Positions 25,718-34,393 are shown, numbered from the stretch's first letter. The stretch is 44,447 nucleotides of DNA from Syntrophobacteraceae bacterium (GCA_003165235.1 PLSV01000099.1:1-44447); one strand, 5' to 3'. The notes: generated from the sequence alone by a model not told the origin. A program made the numbers and translations.

Positions 25718-26539
25718 TTAAGTTAAATCCTGCAAAGCAAACTTCTGTTCCGGGGCGTGGCTCGGCGCCGATTCTTCCTGCCTGCCCTTCCGCATCAGGT
25801 CGCGTTTGAGCATATTAAGATAATCGGCTGAAAAATGGCTCATCTCGTTTTCGATTCCCCTGATTTTAGTGGAAAAGTGATTGTAGGCCACCACCGCAGG
25901 AATCGCCGCCCCAAGACCAATGGCAGTGGCGATGAGCGCCTCCGAAATTCCCGGGGCGACAACGGCCAGGTTGGCGGCGCCCTTGATGCCGATTTCCTGA
26001 AAACTCGTCATGATGCCCCAAACCGTTCCAAACAGGCCGATAAACGGGGCCGTGCTGCCGGTTGTGGCAAGCAGGGGCAGAAAGCGCTCCAATCTTTGCC
26101 GCTCCGAGCTCATTCCGCCCTGAATCGCCCGCTCCACATTCTCCAGCAGTATTTCGGGGTTTGCAGACAACTCCAGCAGGTTCCTTGTTTCCAGCGATTT
26201 CCCGAGCCTGCTAAGTTCCGCGTAACCTGCCCGGAAAATCTGTGCGAGATGGCTGTCTACCAGCTTTTCGCTGTCCCGGTATAGCGCAGAGTAGTTCTTG
26301 CGCTGTCTGAAAAGAGATATGAATTCACTCGACTTCCGGTTTGCACGGCGGATCAGGCGGTATTTGATCACTATGACACACCAGCACGCAACGGAAAGCG
26401 CCATTAGGACCAACAGCACGAACTTCACCATCGGTCCTGCATTGAAGATCATATCCATCACGTTGTCTGCCGATCTCTGATAAGGCGCGGCCAAATCGGA
26501 AGCGGCATATGCTGTTGCTGACAAAAATTGAATAGGCAT
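25718..26539 (-). CDS. tolQ: TolQ (MotA/TolQ/ExbB proton channel protein)
   Basis: Inner-membrane channel subunit of the Tol motor. The 273 residues have three membrane helices: about 30-55 (MVKFVLLVLMALSVACWCVIVI in part), then a cytoplasmic loop, then about 165-190 (LLATTGSTAPFIGLFGTVWG in pieces) and 205-230 (ISEALIATAIGLGAAIPAVVAYN in pieces). The conserved GLFGTVWGIM and EALIATAIGL motifs are present. The start is the ATG at 26539, one base shared with the stop of the upstream Sir2 gene (TGATG). The frame extends far upstream within the Sir2 gene, but only this start gives a normal TolQ. Confidence 0.95.
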   Translation of the reverse strand: MPIQFLSATAYAASDLAAPYQRSADNVMDMIFNAGPMVKFVLLVLMALSVACWCVIVIKYRLIRRANRKSSEFISLFRQRKNYSALYRDSEKLVDSHLAQIFRAGYAELSRLGKSLETRNLLELSANPEILLENVERAIQGGMSSERQRLERFLPLLATTGSTAPFIGLFGTVWGIMTSFQEIGIKGAANLAVVAPGISEALIATAIGLGAAIPAVVAYNHFSTKIRGIENEMSHFSADYLNMLKRDLMRKGRQEESAPSHAPEQKFALQDLT

Positions 26540-27294
26540 CAATCTGTATCCCCTGTATGCATCGATCTGACAATTTTCATAATATTCCTGAGGGCCGCTA
26601 CGGCGGACTCCATAATGTGTAATTCCGTCACCCCATCGGACAGTTCGGAGGCAACCGGATTTATTTCCAAAACATGCGCCCCCCTGCTCTTGGCGATCAG
26701 TGGAAGCCGGGAGGCAGGCGCCACACTTGCCGAAGTCCCGATTACAACCATCAGATCGCACTTCTCCGCCGCATCGAATGCGCGCGTGTACGCTTCCGGA
26801 GGTATTCCCTCCCCGAACAGGATAATGTCCGGCCTGATTGGTCCCCCGCACGAGCATAAAGGTGGAAGGTTCACCAGTGAGATGTCCTCTCGAAAAAAAA
26901 CCTTTTGACAGTTGTCGCAGTGCATTCTGCGGAAGCTTCCATGAAATTCAACGACATTGGAACTGCCCCCCCTTTGGTGCAGGCTGTCCACATTCTGAGT
27001 GATGACCGTCTTTATGATACCCAACTTCTCGAGCTCACCCAGCGCGAAATGCGCTTCGTTGGGATTGACTCCTTCGACAAGAGCCCCCATGGCCTCAAGC
27101 ATTTTCCATACCTTAGCAGGATTGGCGCGGAAAGAATCTATATGCCCGTAGTCATACGGGTCGTATTTGGTCCAAAGTCCGTTCTTACCCCTGAAATCAG
27201 GTATTCCGCTCTCCACCGATATCCCGGCGCCGGTCAGGGCTACAGCATGCCGGCTCTGCAAAAGCAGATTGGAGAATCTTTGGTATTTGTCCAT
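26539..27294 (-). CDS. NAD-dependent protein deacylase, Sir2 family (CobB-like)
   Basis: Removes acyl groups from lysines using NAD+. The 251 residues show the NAD motif TGAGISVESGIPDFRG (21-36), TQNVDSLHQRGG (99-110), catalytic His118 in VEFHGS, the zinc ligands CDNC (126, 129) and CSC (147, 149), and GTSASVAPASRLP. The Y-x-x-R pair that marks sirtuin desuccinylases is not seen in the 65-85 region, so simple deacetylation is more likely. Its stop codon overlaps the tolQ start by one base, which places a sirtuin at the head of the tol-pal operon. A good promoter lies upstream at 27338-27366. Confidence 0.93.
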   Translation of the reverse strand: MDKYQRFSNLLLQSRHAVALTGAGISVESGIPDFRGKNGLWTKYDPYDYGHIDSFRANPAKVWKMLEAMGALVEGVNPNEAHFALGELEKLGIIKTVITQNVDSLHQRGGSSNVVEFHGSFRRMHCDNCQKVFFREDISLVNLPPLCSCGGPIRPDIILFGEGIPPEAYTRAFDAAEKCDLMVVIGTSASVAPASRLPLIAKSRGAHVLEINPVASELSDGVTELHIMESAVAALRNIMKIVRSMHTGDTD

Positions 27295-27337
27295 ATTTCA
27301 CCAGAATAATTAAGTTTTTGGACTTAAACGGCGTGTT

Positions 27338-27366
27338 ATCGTAATTCTCCCGGAAATACTTGTCAA
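27338..27366 (-). promoter_or_regulatory. Candidate sigma70 promoter of the sir2-tolQRAB-pal operon
   Basis: On the minus strand a perfect TTGACA (27366-27361) is followed after 17 bases by TACGAT (27343-27338). Transcription would begin about 35-40 bases before the Sir2 ATG. This promoter lies between the MltD-like gene and the sirtuin gene, so the tol operon need not depend on read-through. Confidence 0.6.
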
Positions 27367-27376
27367 TAGAATCGCG

Positions 27377-27390
27377 TCTTCACGTGAAGA
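27377..27390. promoter_or_regulatory. 14-bp palindrome upstream of the tol operon promoter
   Basis: TCTTCAC followed directly by its complement GTGAAGA forms an uninterrupted palindrome centred about 17 bases upstream of the -35 box, a usual position for an activator. No regulator is assigned. Confidence 0.35.
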
Positions 27391-27395
27391 ATTCG

Positions 27396-28496
27396 CTACC
27401 TGTAAATCTTGAGCATCTGCCCGATTCGTATTTTCTTTCCGGAAATATTGTTCCAGTTACAAATTTGCTGCCTGGTCGAATTGTACTTCAGAGCGATCGA
27501 ATCGAGCGTATCACCCGGCGAAACCTTATGCACCACCAGGCTCGGCTTAAATGTGGATTTCCAAACCTCCACCTCTTTCTCGAATCGCTTTCCCCTGCCC
27601 TCGGGCACTCGTATCATTAGGTCCCCCCTCGGGATCACGTCCGAAACCAGGCAGGGATTGAGCACCTTGAGTTCCCGGTAGGAAACCCCGGCGGACTCGG
27701 ACGCCAAGGCGATCGGCATCGGACCGGGAAGGGAGACTTTTACGCTTTCGAAAATTACCGGTTTATAACCGGCCCCCTTGGGAAGGTGATAGCCGTACTT
27801 CTCAGGGTGCTCCAAAACCTCCTTTATGGCCAGGATCCTGAAAACATAGCGCTCTGTTTCCTGGGGCAGCTTGAGAAAATAATAGCTTTTAGCTCTTTGT
27901 TTTCCGATTTCAGCCTCAATACGCCGCTCCCCGCAGTTAAAAGCCGCAATGGCCAGAGTCCAGTTCCGAAACATCCCGTGCAGGTTCTTCAAATACCCGA
28001 ATGCCCCGACGGCCGATTTCTCGAAGTCATAACGCTCGTCTATGGCGGCGGACTGCGTTATTCCGTAGCAACTCGCCGTGTCCGCCATAAACTGCCAGGG
28101 ACCGGCGGCGCCTGCATGTGAAACGGCCCAGGGCAGCAGATCGCTCTCCGCAACAGCCACATATTTCAGATCGTCCGGAAGACCCCAGGCCGCGAGTTGC
28201 TTCTCGATCCATGGGAAATAGCGCTCTGTCCTTTTCAGCCAGAGGTAAACCTGCGCATGGCTTTGCGTAACGATTGTAAACTCACGGTCGAACCTTTCGC
28301 GAACGTCGGCGGACCAGAGGGGCGCCGCCTCTCCGCAAAGCTCAGCCCTCTCCGGAAGCTCAAAGAAGGGCACAGCCCAGGTGACATCGGGCGGCCGGGA
28401 ATCAACTTCGCCCCACCCTCCGGCCCCATAGAACCCCAGCATCAGCATTAAAACCAGAACCAGGACCCCGAACCTGCATTTTCTTTCAAGCAGCAT
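27396..28496 (-). CDS. Membrane-bound lytic murein transglycosylase D-like protein with LysM
   Basis: Cuts peptidoglycan glycan strands. The 366 residues start with a hydrophobic signal segment (about 8-25). The SLT/goose-lysozyme-like domain (about 95-240) has catalytic Glu in VAVAESDLLPWAVS, then GAAGPWQFM, TASCYGI, DERYDFEKSA and AIAAFNCGERRI. One C-terminal LysM domain (about 318-362) reads VHKVSPGDTLDSIALKYNST, then QQICNWNNI and IRIGQMLKIY. This is MltD domain order with one LysM instead of two. GCAGGAG lies seven bases before the ATG. It is just upstream of the sirtuin-tol operon on the same strand, so it may feed read-through into it. Confidence 0.92.
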   Translation of the reverse strand: MLLERKCRFGVLVLVLMLMLGFYGAGGWGEVDSRPPDVTWAVPFFELPERAELCGEAAPLWSADVRERFDREFTIVTQSHAQVYLWLKRTERYFPWIEKQLAAWGLPDDLKYVAVAESDLLPWAVSHAGAAGPWQFMADTASCYGITQSAAIDERYDFEKSAVGAFGYLKNLHGMFRNWTLAIAAFNCGERRIEAEIGKQRAKSYYFLKLPQETERYVFRILAIKEVLEHPEKYGYHLPKGAGYKPVIFESVKVSLPGPMPIALASESAGVSYRELKVLNPCLVSDVIPRGDLMIRVPEGRGKRFEKEVEVWKSTFKPSLVVHKVSPGDTLDSIALKYNSTRQQICNWNNISGKKIRIGQMLKIYR

Positions 28497-28683
28497 TGTT
28501 AAACTCCTGCTTAAATATCATCAAAATACCGAAATAAGGCAAAATAGCCGAACCCTTGAGGCCGCTATGCCAGAGTTCGAAAATCGGAATTGGGAAATCA
28601 GTGATTTTGCTCAAAAATTGTATTATGTTGTTATCCGGCTTTTGCGATATTCATCTTAACTTCACACCCGCAAAGAAGAAAAT

Positions 28684-28869
28684 ATGGAGAAATATCTGCT
28701 CCATGCCGAACAGCTCAAGCAACTTGTGGAAAAAGCGATCGATCTTTTCCTCGAATACCAGTACAAACGGGGCTATGACGAACCCGTGGCCAGGTCTGCG
28801 GCCGTCATGGACGTGATCGGCTCTCTCAAGAGCTTTAGCGGGCGCCGTTTGGTCCCAGGGCCTGAGTGA
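28684..28869 (+). CDS. Small hypothetical protein, 61 aa
   Basis: A short plus-strand gene lies between two minus-strand genes. AAGAAG sits five to ten bases before the ATG. The peptide is largely helical and charged (HAEQLKQLVEKAIDLFLEY), with no signal or membrane segment, and ends in a flexible GRRLVPGPE tail. I do not recognise a family. Base composition and codon use are like the neighbours, which favours a real gene. Confidence 0.5.
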   Translation: MEKYLLHAEQLKQLVEKAIDLFLEYQYKRGYDEPVARSAAVMDVIGSLKSFSGRRLVPGPE

Positions 28870-28877
28870 ATGCAGGA

Positions 28878-30200
28878 CTACTTCGTATCCGCAGGACCGT
28901 CGCCATTCCTCAAACGGGTCATCCTCTCCATGAACTCCTCGGGCGCCATGAGGTCCATCACCCGCAAATCGATCCTCTCCTCACCTCCGCGCTTCAGAAA
29001 AACGACACTGGGTATGCCTAGAATATCATAGCTGCGCGCCACCCTTTCCCTTGCGCGGTCTCCTCTCTGAGAAAAATCCACCCTTATCATGATAAAATCT
29101 TTTGCGGCGGCCTCGATAATTGAGCGGTCGTGAAAGGTGGTCTGGTCCATATGCCGGCAGGGGGCGCACCAATCGGCGTAGAAATCAATTATGACGGGTT
29201 TGCCCGATGCTTTGGCTTCGGCCAGGACTTTCTCCGAATAGGGCGTCCAGTTTATGCCCTCACCTGGACTGGACATGGCGTTCCAGATAATCACTCCTGC
29301 CAGGCCGATACAAACAATCCCTACGCCCTGCCTTATCCATTTGAACGCTGCCAACCGGACCCCGGTCGAATCTATCCAACCCAGATGGACACCCGCCGCC
29401 AGAGCGATGACCGCAAACATTGCCGTCCCCAGGATATCGGGCAGTATTGGAGAAATGAAATAGCCAGCCGCGCCGATCATTACCCACCCCATGGCTTTGC
29501 GGACCCACACCATCCATTCACCGGACTTGGGAAGCATGCTCAGTCGGCCCGAAAGCAGGGCGAGAACGAAAAGCGGAAACCCCATTCCAAGACTCAGGCA
29601 GAAAAAAACCCAAAACCCGAAAACAGGGTCCCCTACATTGGCGACCATGACTAAAACCCCGGCGACGAACGGCCCGATGCAGGGCGCGGCGACAATGCCC
29701 AGAGTCAACCCCATGAAAAGGGTTCCGAGGTAACCGGCGTAATTTCGAGCGGCAGCGCCGGTTATCGATGCAGGCAGCCGGAATTCCCAGACGCCGAACA
29801 TGCTCAGGGCGAAAACAAACATAACAAGGGCCACCAGCACAAGAGTTACGGGGTTTTGAAGCACCGTTCCCAAAACACGCCCTGAGAGCGCGGCGAAAAC
29901 CCCCAGCATGGAGTTCATTATTGCTATTCCCAGAACATAGAGAATAGCATTGACCAAAATAGCGCCGCGTCCTGCCTTCATCGCCGTCGATTTAGCGCTG
30001 AAGAAGGATATCGTAATGGGTATCATAGGATAAACGCATGGGGTAAGATTGAGGGCCATCCCTCCAAAGAAAATTGACAACAACGCCCAGAACATGCTGA
30101 AGCCGGCGCCAGATAAGGCCACCGGCGCGGCTCCGAGCGCCGGCGGAAACAGGCAGAGACAAAGGAAAAAAACCGGTAATGCAAATCCGTATGGTTTCAT
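28878..30200 (-). CDS. Thiol:disulfide interchange protein DsbD (short form, no N-terminal alpha domain)
   Basis: Carries reducing power from cytoplasmic thioredoxin to the periplasm. The 440 residues hold a signal/first helix, a CcdA-like DsbD beta domain of about eight helices with the two redox cysteines in LTPCVYPM (Cys55) and AAPCIGPF (about 174), and a C-terminal thioredoxin-like gamma domain with DFYADWCAPCRHMD. The immunoglobulin-like alpha domain of E. coli DsbD is missing, so the gamma domain must pass electrons straight to substrates such as cytochrome-maturation or DsbC-like proteins. A GAGGG lies upstream of the ATG. The gene stands alone and converges on the 61-residue plus-strand gene. 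Confidence 0.93.
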   Translation of the reverse strand: MKPYGFALPVFFLCLCLFPPALGAAPVALSGAGFSMFWALLSIFFGGMALNLTPCVYPMIPITISFFSAKSTAMKAGRGAILVNAILYVLGIAIMNSMLGVFAALSGRVLGTVLQNPVTLVLVALVMFVFALSMFGVWEFRLPASITGAAARNYAGYLGTLFMGLTLGIVAAPCIGPFVAGVLVMVANVGDPVFGFWVFFCLSLGMGFPLFVLALLSGRLSMLPKSGEWMVWVRKAMGWVMIGAAGYFISPILPDILGTAMFAVIALAAGVHLGWIDSTGVRLAAFKWIRQGVGIVCIGLAGVIIWNAMSSPGEGINWTPYSEKVLAEAKASGKPVIIDFYADWCAPCRHMDQTTFHDRSIIEAAAKDFIMIRVDFSQRGDRARERVARSYDILGIPSVVFLKRGGEERIDLRVMDLMAPEEFMERMTRLRNGDGPADTK

Positions 30201-30897
30201 CGGCCGATACCCTCTTCCAACGGCGTGCTCGTAACCTTCAAAACCCGCCTGGAGTCCAACTGCTTCCTCGTTGCGCTCTTTCCGGTTCCCGCTTTAAACC
30301 TCCAGCATTTTATAACCCCAACTATGCCATAGAAAAGTTAAAAAGCTATACCGCAGATATTATATCACAGCTACGGGAAAAGCCGCTATTGCCGCCTGCA
30401 TGATGCCGATAAGTCTTTAAGCAGCGATAAAAGCCGGATTAATGGAGGTAAAAACTGCCACAACAGAGCCACGAGCAGCTCTTTGGAAGCTTCTGGGTGG
30501 GTCCAAACCGATGGGGACTACGAACGGAAAATACGATGTCCTTTTCAACTGTGCAAGAATCGGAACCAGCGCCAGAGCTCAAGGATTTAGCAGGCTGTCG
30601 TTCATGCCGCTGGATGGCTTGCATAAGTAATCATGGAGCCTCGAAAGTGAGCATGAGCCTTTTCTTTTAGAGAAAGGCTCCCACAAAAGTCAAGGAAAAC
30701 ATCAACCTATGATTTAATGGCCGACCGAACGAGTCCCGGGCGGGAGATTTCGGGTGAGGGCGGTTTTCCCAGTATCCTGCAGAAAGAGACTTGGACAGTA
30801 TTGGAGCGGCAAAAGGCGCCTCGGTTGCTGGCCGTGCCTTCATCAAAACTTTAGAGTGGCCATGCCGTGTGTCTTCATTCATCACCTGACTTGGCGC
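30201..30897. other. 697-base intergenic region with a hairpin at 30655-30680
   Basis: No gene could be supported. A plus-strand frame at 30442-30630 has ATG and reads 62 codons but matches no family and overlaps its own AGG-rich start, so I leave it out. GAGCCTTT (30655-30662) and its complement (30673-30680) form a hairpin without a U-run; it could end transcripts of the GntR gene 220 bases away. The left 200 bases must hold the dsbD promoter. Confidence 0.4.
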
Positions 30898-31629
30898 TTA
30901 GACCCGGACCTGTGAATCGAGGCCGTCAAGCAACTGAGCGACTCCCTTGTTCTGACCATTTGAGATGTAGATCAAAAAGTCGTTTAAAGCCTCCATGACA
31001 TGGTCTTTCACAAGCCGTTGAGCTTGTTCTCCCCTGCCTGCGGCGAGTGTATCCAATATTGATTTATGAATCTTGATAGAGTCACGTTGGCTTCCAACGT
31101 AAAAATAAGTAAGACGAAACCAGACTCTATGTTGTCTCAGGTTGGAGAGCATATCGATGAGGGCATCATTTCCGCACGCGCTGATGAAGGTCTCATGAAA
31201 GCACGTATGATGCTGAACGTATGTGTGGAAGTCTTTTTGCCCGGGAGCACGCTCCATGCCAGCCAAAGATTCGGTCATGTCCTGGAGGTCCTGCGAAGAC
31301 AGTCGAGTAGCTGCGAGCATTGCTGCAAGGCCTTCAAGACAGGCTCGAATGGGAAAATGTTCTTCGACATCCTTCCGGGTGACCTTCTTTACAAAGGTCC
31401 CCTTTCTGGGATGAACCACGACCAACCCTTGCTTTTCGAGGACCCGAAAGGTCTCCCTTATAGGGGAGCGGCTGATAGCGAACTGTTTCTGCAGTTCGGA
31501 TTCTATCAACTGATCGCCTCCCTTAAATACGCCCTGCAAGATGGCCTCAGTCAGGGCCTTTGTGACCTGTTCAACGAGCAAGGCGGGTTGAATCTGTATC
31601 CCTTTTATCTTATCCGCAAAGTCAGACAT
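30898..31629 (-). CDS. GntR-family transcriptional regulator, FCD (FadR) subfamily
   Basis: DNA-binding regulator of 243 residues. The N-terminal winged helix (about 15-80) has LTEAILQGVFKGGDQLIESELQKQFAISRSPIRETFRVLEKQGLV, quoted here only in outline, with the classical GDQLIESELQ and SRSPIRETFRVLE motifs. It is followed by the wing VHPRKGTFV. The C-terminal helical FCD domain (about 90-235) has the metal/ligand residues Asp/His in the HHTCFHETF and DHVMEALNDF segments. I use the ATG at 31629 after GGGAG; the frame opens with TTG four codons earlier. It lies downstream of the AtuA-DUF4387 pair on the same strand and probably controls it through the TAGTCGACA sites at 31871-31879 and 33967-33981. 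Confidence 0.9.
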   Translation of the reverse strand: MSDFADKIKGIQIQPALLVEQVTKALTEAILQGVFKGGDQLIESELQKQFAISRSPIRETFRVLEKQGLVVVHPRKGTFVKKVTRKDVEEHFPIRACLEGLAAMLAATRLSSQDLQDMTESLAGMERAPGQKDFHTYVQHHTCFHETFISACGNDALIDMLSNLRQHRVWFRLTYFYVGSQRDSIKIHKSILDTLAAGRGEQAQRLVKDHVMEALNDFLIYISNGQNKGVAQLLDGLDSQVRV

Positions 31630-31957
31630 GAGAACTCCCAAAACCCTATTCGGGCATAGCCGGAAGCCAGCCCCGGCGCCTCGATGCTCGGCTTTTCATA
31701 TACCGATATAACCCGCGCATTATCGGGAGGAATGCCCTTCATAAAGGCTGTCCTTCCTCCCTTTTGAATTGACGGCTGGTTTCCAATCATCGTTAGGGCG
31801 CATGGGCGGAGGCAGTGGAACCGAATGCAGCCGTACGCCTGACTCTCTCCAAAGTATTGAAGATAATCGCTTGTCGACTAAAAATTGTTGGAATGCATCC
31901 TTTTGCCAAGTGGAAAACCGCCTCTTTCTTGAAGATTTCGAGGTTAACGCCCGCCCT
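31630..31957. other. Intergenic region between DUF4387 and the GntR gene
   Basis: A 328-base spacer with no gene. It contains the candidate GntR promoter and operator (31871-31909) and a 240-base 5' leader before the GntR ATG. Confidence 0.4.
31871..31909 (-). promoter_or_regulatory. Candidate GntR autoregulatory promoter and operator
   Basis: On the minus strand TTGGCA (31909-31904) is followed after 17 bases by AATTTT (31886-31881), then directly by TAGTCGACA. The same TAGTCGACA follows the -10 box of the AtuA promoter at 33984-34012. The -10 is poor (3 of 6), so the shared motif is the main evidence. Confidence 0.4.
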
Positions 31958-32332
31958 TCATCTGGCTCCTGCAACGCGTTGCAGATCTGGATCCCCGGTG
32001 AGGTCGTCCTTTCGCCATGGAATTTTGAGTCCCAGCAGAGGAGTATGCTGCTGCGCCCCATATATATCGGTATCCCCAGGGGAGCCGGAAACCACAGGCC
32101 GCACCATCGTGCACTTGACTGCGGCGGCGGGATCGAAATAGACCAGGTTTATGATTTGATCCGTTTGGATGCCGTAGAGCTGCGCGAAAAGTTCTTTTGT
32201 GAAGAAGCGCATCTCTTTTAAAAAGAGATAGTCCTGTTCATGCTTGAACAAAATGTCGATGGTCAGTTCATATGGTCCGGCATTCTTGCTGCGGATGACT
32301 GCCGCCAGTTCAATAAGGGGGACCATTTTCAT
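31958..32332 (-). CDS. DUF4387 family protein (AtuA partner)
   Basis: Small protein of 124 residues from a family of unknown biochemical role that is commonly encoded beside AtuA/DUF1446. Family features are LAAVIRSKNAGPYELTIDILF near the N-terminus (given in part), FLKEMRF, LYGIQTDQIINLVYFDPAAAVKCT and the ending GDTDIYGAQQHTPLL. The last 20 residues after PLLGLKI look longer than usual and may be a variable tail. Its ATG overlaps the AtuA stop by four bases (ATGA), which shows translational coupling and supports a shared task. Confidence 0.88.
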   Translation of the reverse strand: MKMVPLIELAAVIRSKNAGPYELTIDILFKHEQDYLFLKEMRFFTKELFAQLYGIQTDQIINLVYFDPAAAVKCTMVRPVVSGSPGDTDIYGAQQHTPLLGLKIPWRKDDLTGDPDLQRVAGAR

Positions 32333-33684
32333 GCATTCACCTCGCTTACACGTATTGGGAAAAGGGATTTCGGATCATCCACAGCCATCAGGTGGTAAAT
32401 GCTGAACTCATACACAGGGCCACACTGTATGTCCGAAGGGCTATAAAGCAGTGCAAGGTTTCCGGCGGTGGATATCCTCCCTGGGTACCCAAAATGCAAT
32501 AGAGTGCTGCGCACATAGGAGCATATCGTATTTGCTGTATTTTGATCGTGGGCGATGACTTCCATGACCAGGCCGACTTGTTGCGATCTGGTGGCGCCGA
32601 AAGATTTAGCCGCCGGACTCTCGGGCCCCCCGTATGTGTGAAATAGGAGCGTGCCGGCGCCCGTTAGGCTCTCTTTGACTTGGGCGCTGACAGTATCCAG
32701 CACGGAGTCGAGCTGACTGATGAGAATTGGGTCCCCAATGCCTGCAATCGAGATGGTCCTAAAACCTGTGAGTTTAACCCCTTCAAGCTTTACCGTATAA
32801 GGGACTGCGGGTAGAAATCGGGTTCCCGACACGCGGACACGGCCGTTCTCCAACGCTTCGAAGCGAGTATCCTGCAGGTCAAGAGTCCCCCCGGGCCCGG
32901 GTAGTTTATAAGGGTCGGTCTTCTCATACAAAGTATGCGCCGCCGTCGAAATGCAGGTGAATTGTCTCCGCCAATTGAGTGATTCCAGCTCAAAACAATC
33001 GTTGTAAAGGGCGCCAAACACGCAATCAGACCCGCTACCGGGGGTGGCGGCAATAGCTGCGCACTCGAGGATCTTGCCCATATGGAGGGCAGGCCCTGGG
33101 TCATATCCTTCTCGGATGGCCGGCGCCGCAAACGATATGGGGTCGTAACAGCGCCCGCAGAGAATTACCTGGGCCCCTTTTTTAAGAGCCTCAATCACAG
33201 GCTCCACTCCCATTTGCGCGACGATCCGCACACTCTTTTCGACATCCTCGGCAGTGATCTCCGGGGCCGGATACAATGGGCATATTCGGTTTTCTCGCAT
33301 CGCCTGCAACACTTCAGCTTTACTCACATCGGCGTTGATCACCGCCATCCGGAACTTATAGTTCCTCTCCACGGCTATCTCGGCGATGATCGATTCTGTC
33401 CATTGCACATGTTCGCGCGCCCCCGCGCCGCCGGCAGTGCCGATGATGCATGGCACAGAAAGTTCAAGGGCGCCGGCCAGCATAAATTCCAGGTCCCTTT
33501 TTACTGCTGACCTGCTTGTAAAAGACTTGCCCGCTCCTAGATAGTAGGGCCCTGGGTCGGTGCTGCCAGCGTCAACTGCGATGAGGTCGGGCTTTTGCGC
33601 GAGGCCTTTGGCGAAAGATTCTTCGGGAAAGCCATAGCCGAGAATCGCCGTTGGAGCGAGAACCTTAAACGGGGTTTTCTTCAT
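32329..33684 (-). CDS. AtuA / DUF1446 family acyclic terpene utilisation-like protein
   Basis: The 451-residue protein belongs to the AtuA family, first named in acyclic terpene utilisation in Pseudomonas; the reaction is not established. Hallmarks are APTAILGYGFPEESF, AVDAGSTDPGPYYLG, CIIGTAGGAGAREHV, INADVSKAEVL, VILCGRCYDP and ALHMGKILECAA. No terpene genes are near it. The pairing with DUF4387 and a GntR/FCD regulator resembles small carboxylate or CoA-ester catabolic loci, so it more likely acts on an organic acid than on terpenes; this is inference. A GAGACC/AAAGGAGACC-like ribosome site precedes the ATG at 33684. Confidence 0.88.
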   Translation of the reverse strand: MKKTPFKVLAPTAILGYGFPEESFAKGLAQKPDLIAVDAGSTDPGPYYLGAGKSFTSRSAVKRDLEFMLAGALELSVPCIIGTAGGAGAREHVQWTESIIAEIAVERNYKFRMAVINADVSKAEVLQAMRENRICPLYPAPEITAEDVEKSVRIVAQMGVEPVIEALKKGAQVILCGRCYDPISFAAPAIREGYDPGPALHMGKILECAAIAATPGSGSDCVFGALYNDCFELESLNWRRQFTCISTAAHTLYEKTDPYKLPGPGGTLDLQDTRFEALENGRVRVSGTRFLPAVPYTVKLEGVKLTGFRTISIAGIGDPILISQLDSVLDTVSAQVKESLTGAGTLLFHTYGGPESPAAKSFGATRSQQVGLVMEVIAHDQNTANTICSYVRSTLLHFGYPGRISTAGNLALLYSPSDIQCGPVYEFSIYHLMAVDDPKSLFPIRVSEVNA

Positions 33685-33966
33685 CAGAAGGTCTCCTTTT
33701 CCTTTGACACACTGTCAGGCATGTTTCCTGGCTTTTAGACTTCAAATGAGCGTCCATAAGGTTACCCGCTCGGGGAGAAATCGAGTGCTCGAACGCATCG
33801 AAGGCTCCGTTCCGGAAATCAGAACATGAAAGAACCTGAGGTTGGCGCATACGCTACTATTAAGTTGCAACCACGATTTCGGCCAACATTCGAGCTGTGG
33901 CGCGCCGGCCTGCGAAATAGGCGTGGGTTATGGAGGCTCGAAACAACCCCCGAATTCATCGCTTTC

Positions 33967-34012
33967 GTCGACTGTCGACTATAATCCTACGGAAGGCCGC
34001 TTTTTTTGTCAA
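33967..34012 (-). promoter_or_regulatory. Promoter and candidate GntR operator of the AtuA-DUF4387 operon
   Basis: On the minus strand TTGACA (34012-34007), 17 bases, TAGGAT (33989-33984). Directly downstream, at the expected start point, lie two GTCGAC sites with one base between them (33967-33979), together a 13-bp palindrome and part of a TAGTCGACAG motif. This is a strong candidate binding site for the neighbouring GntR regulator. It leaves a 5' leader of about 280 bases before the AtuA ATG. Confidence 0.6.
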
Positions 34013-34393
34013 TAGAACAATCAATGAGCTTCGAAATATGTGGCGTCGCCGCCGCGGGCCTTGCTTCACCAGCCGATTGTTAAGGCATGAGGCCCGGTGA
34101 CACGCTGTTCATGGGGCGAAAAGGTGGGAATTAGATGATTTTGGAGGAAAGAATTAGCGTGATTTTTGGCGCATAATGGTCGAAGAGGGGGTTGCCCTCC
34201 TGGCTAAGCCGACCATGATGACCTTGCCTGACTGGCGCCGTGAGGAGCGCCGTCCTTTGCGCGAGAGCATTCTCACTCTTGAAAACAGGCTGCCAATGAG
34301 GGTTATTGAGTTTCGGGAATAAGGTAGGGCCGCCCATCGGTGATCCTGTGAAGCATGTCGGAGTCATGCTCAAGGCGGTCAAGTGTTAGTGTT
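34013..34393. other. Intergenic region, no gene recognised
   Basis: 381 bases. Short frames on both strands (for example plus 34176 to about 34326, minus 34131-34382) have no supporting ribosome site or recognisable protein. Confidence 0.3.

Noticed and set aside
30442-30630. Plus-strand frame of 62 codons in the dsbD-GntR gap
   Set aside because: No family match, weak ribosome site, and it lies among hairpin-containing intergenic DNA; not supported as a gene.
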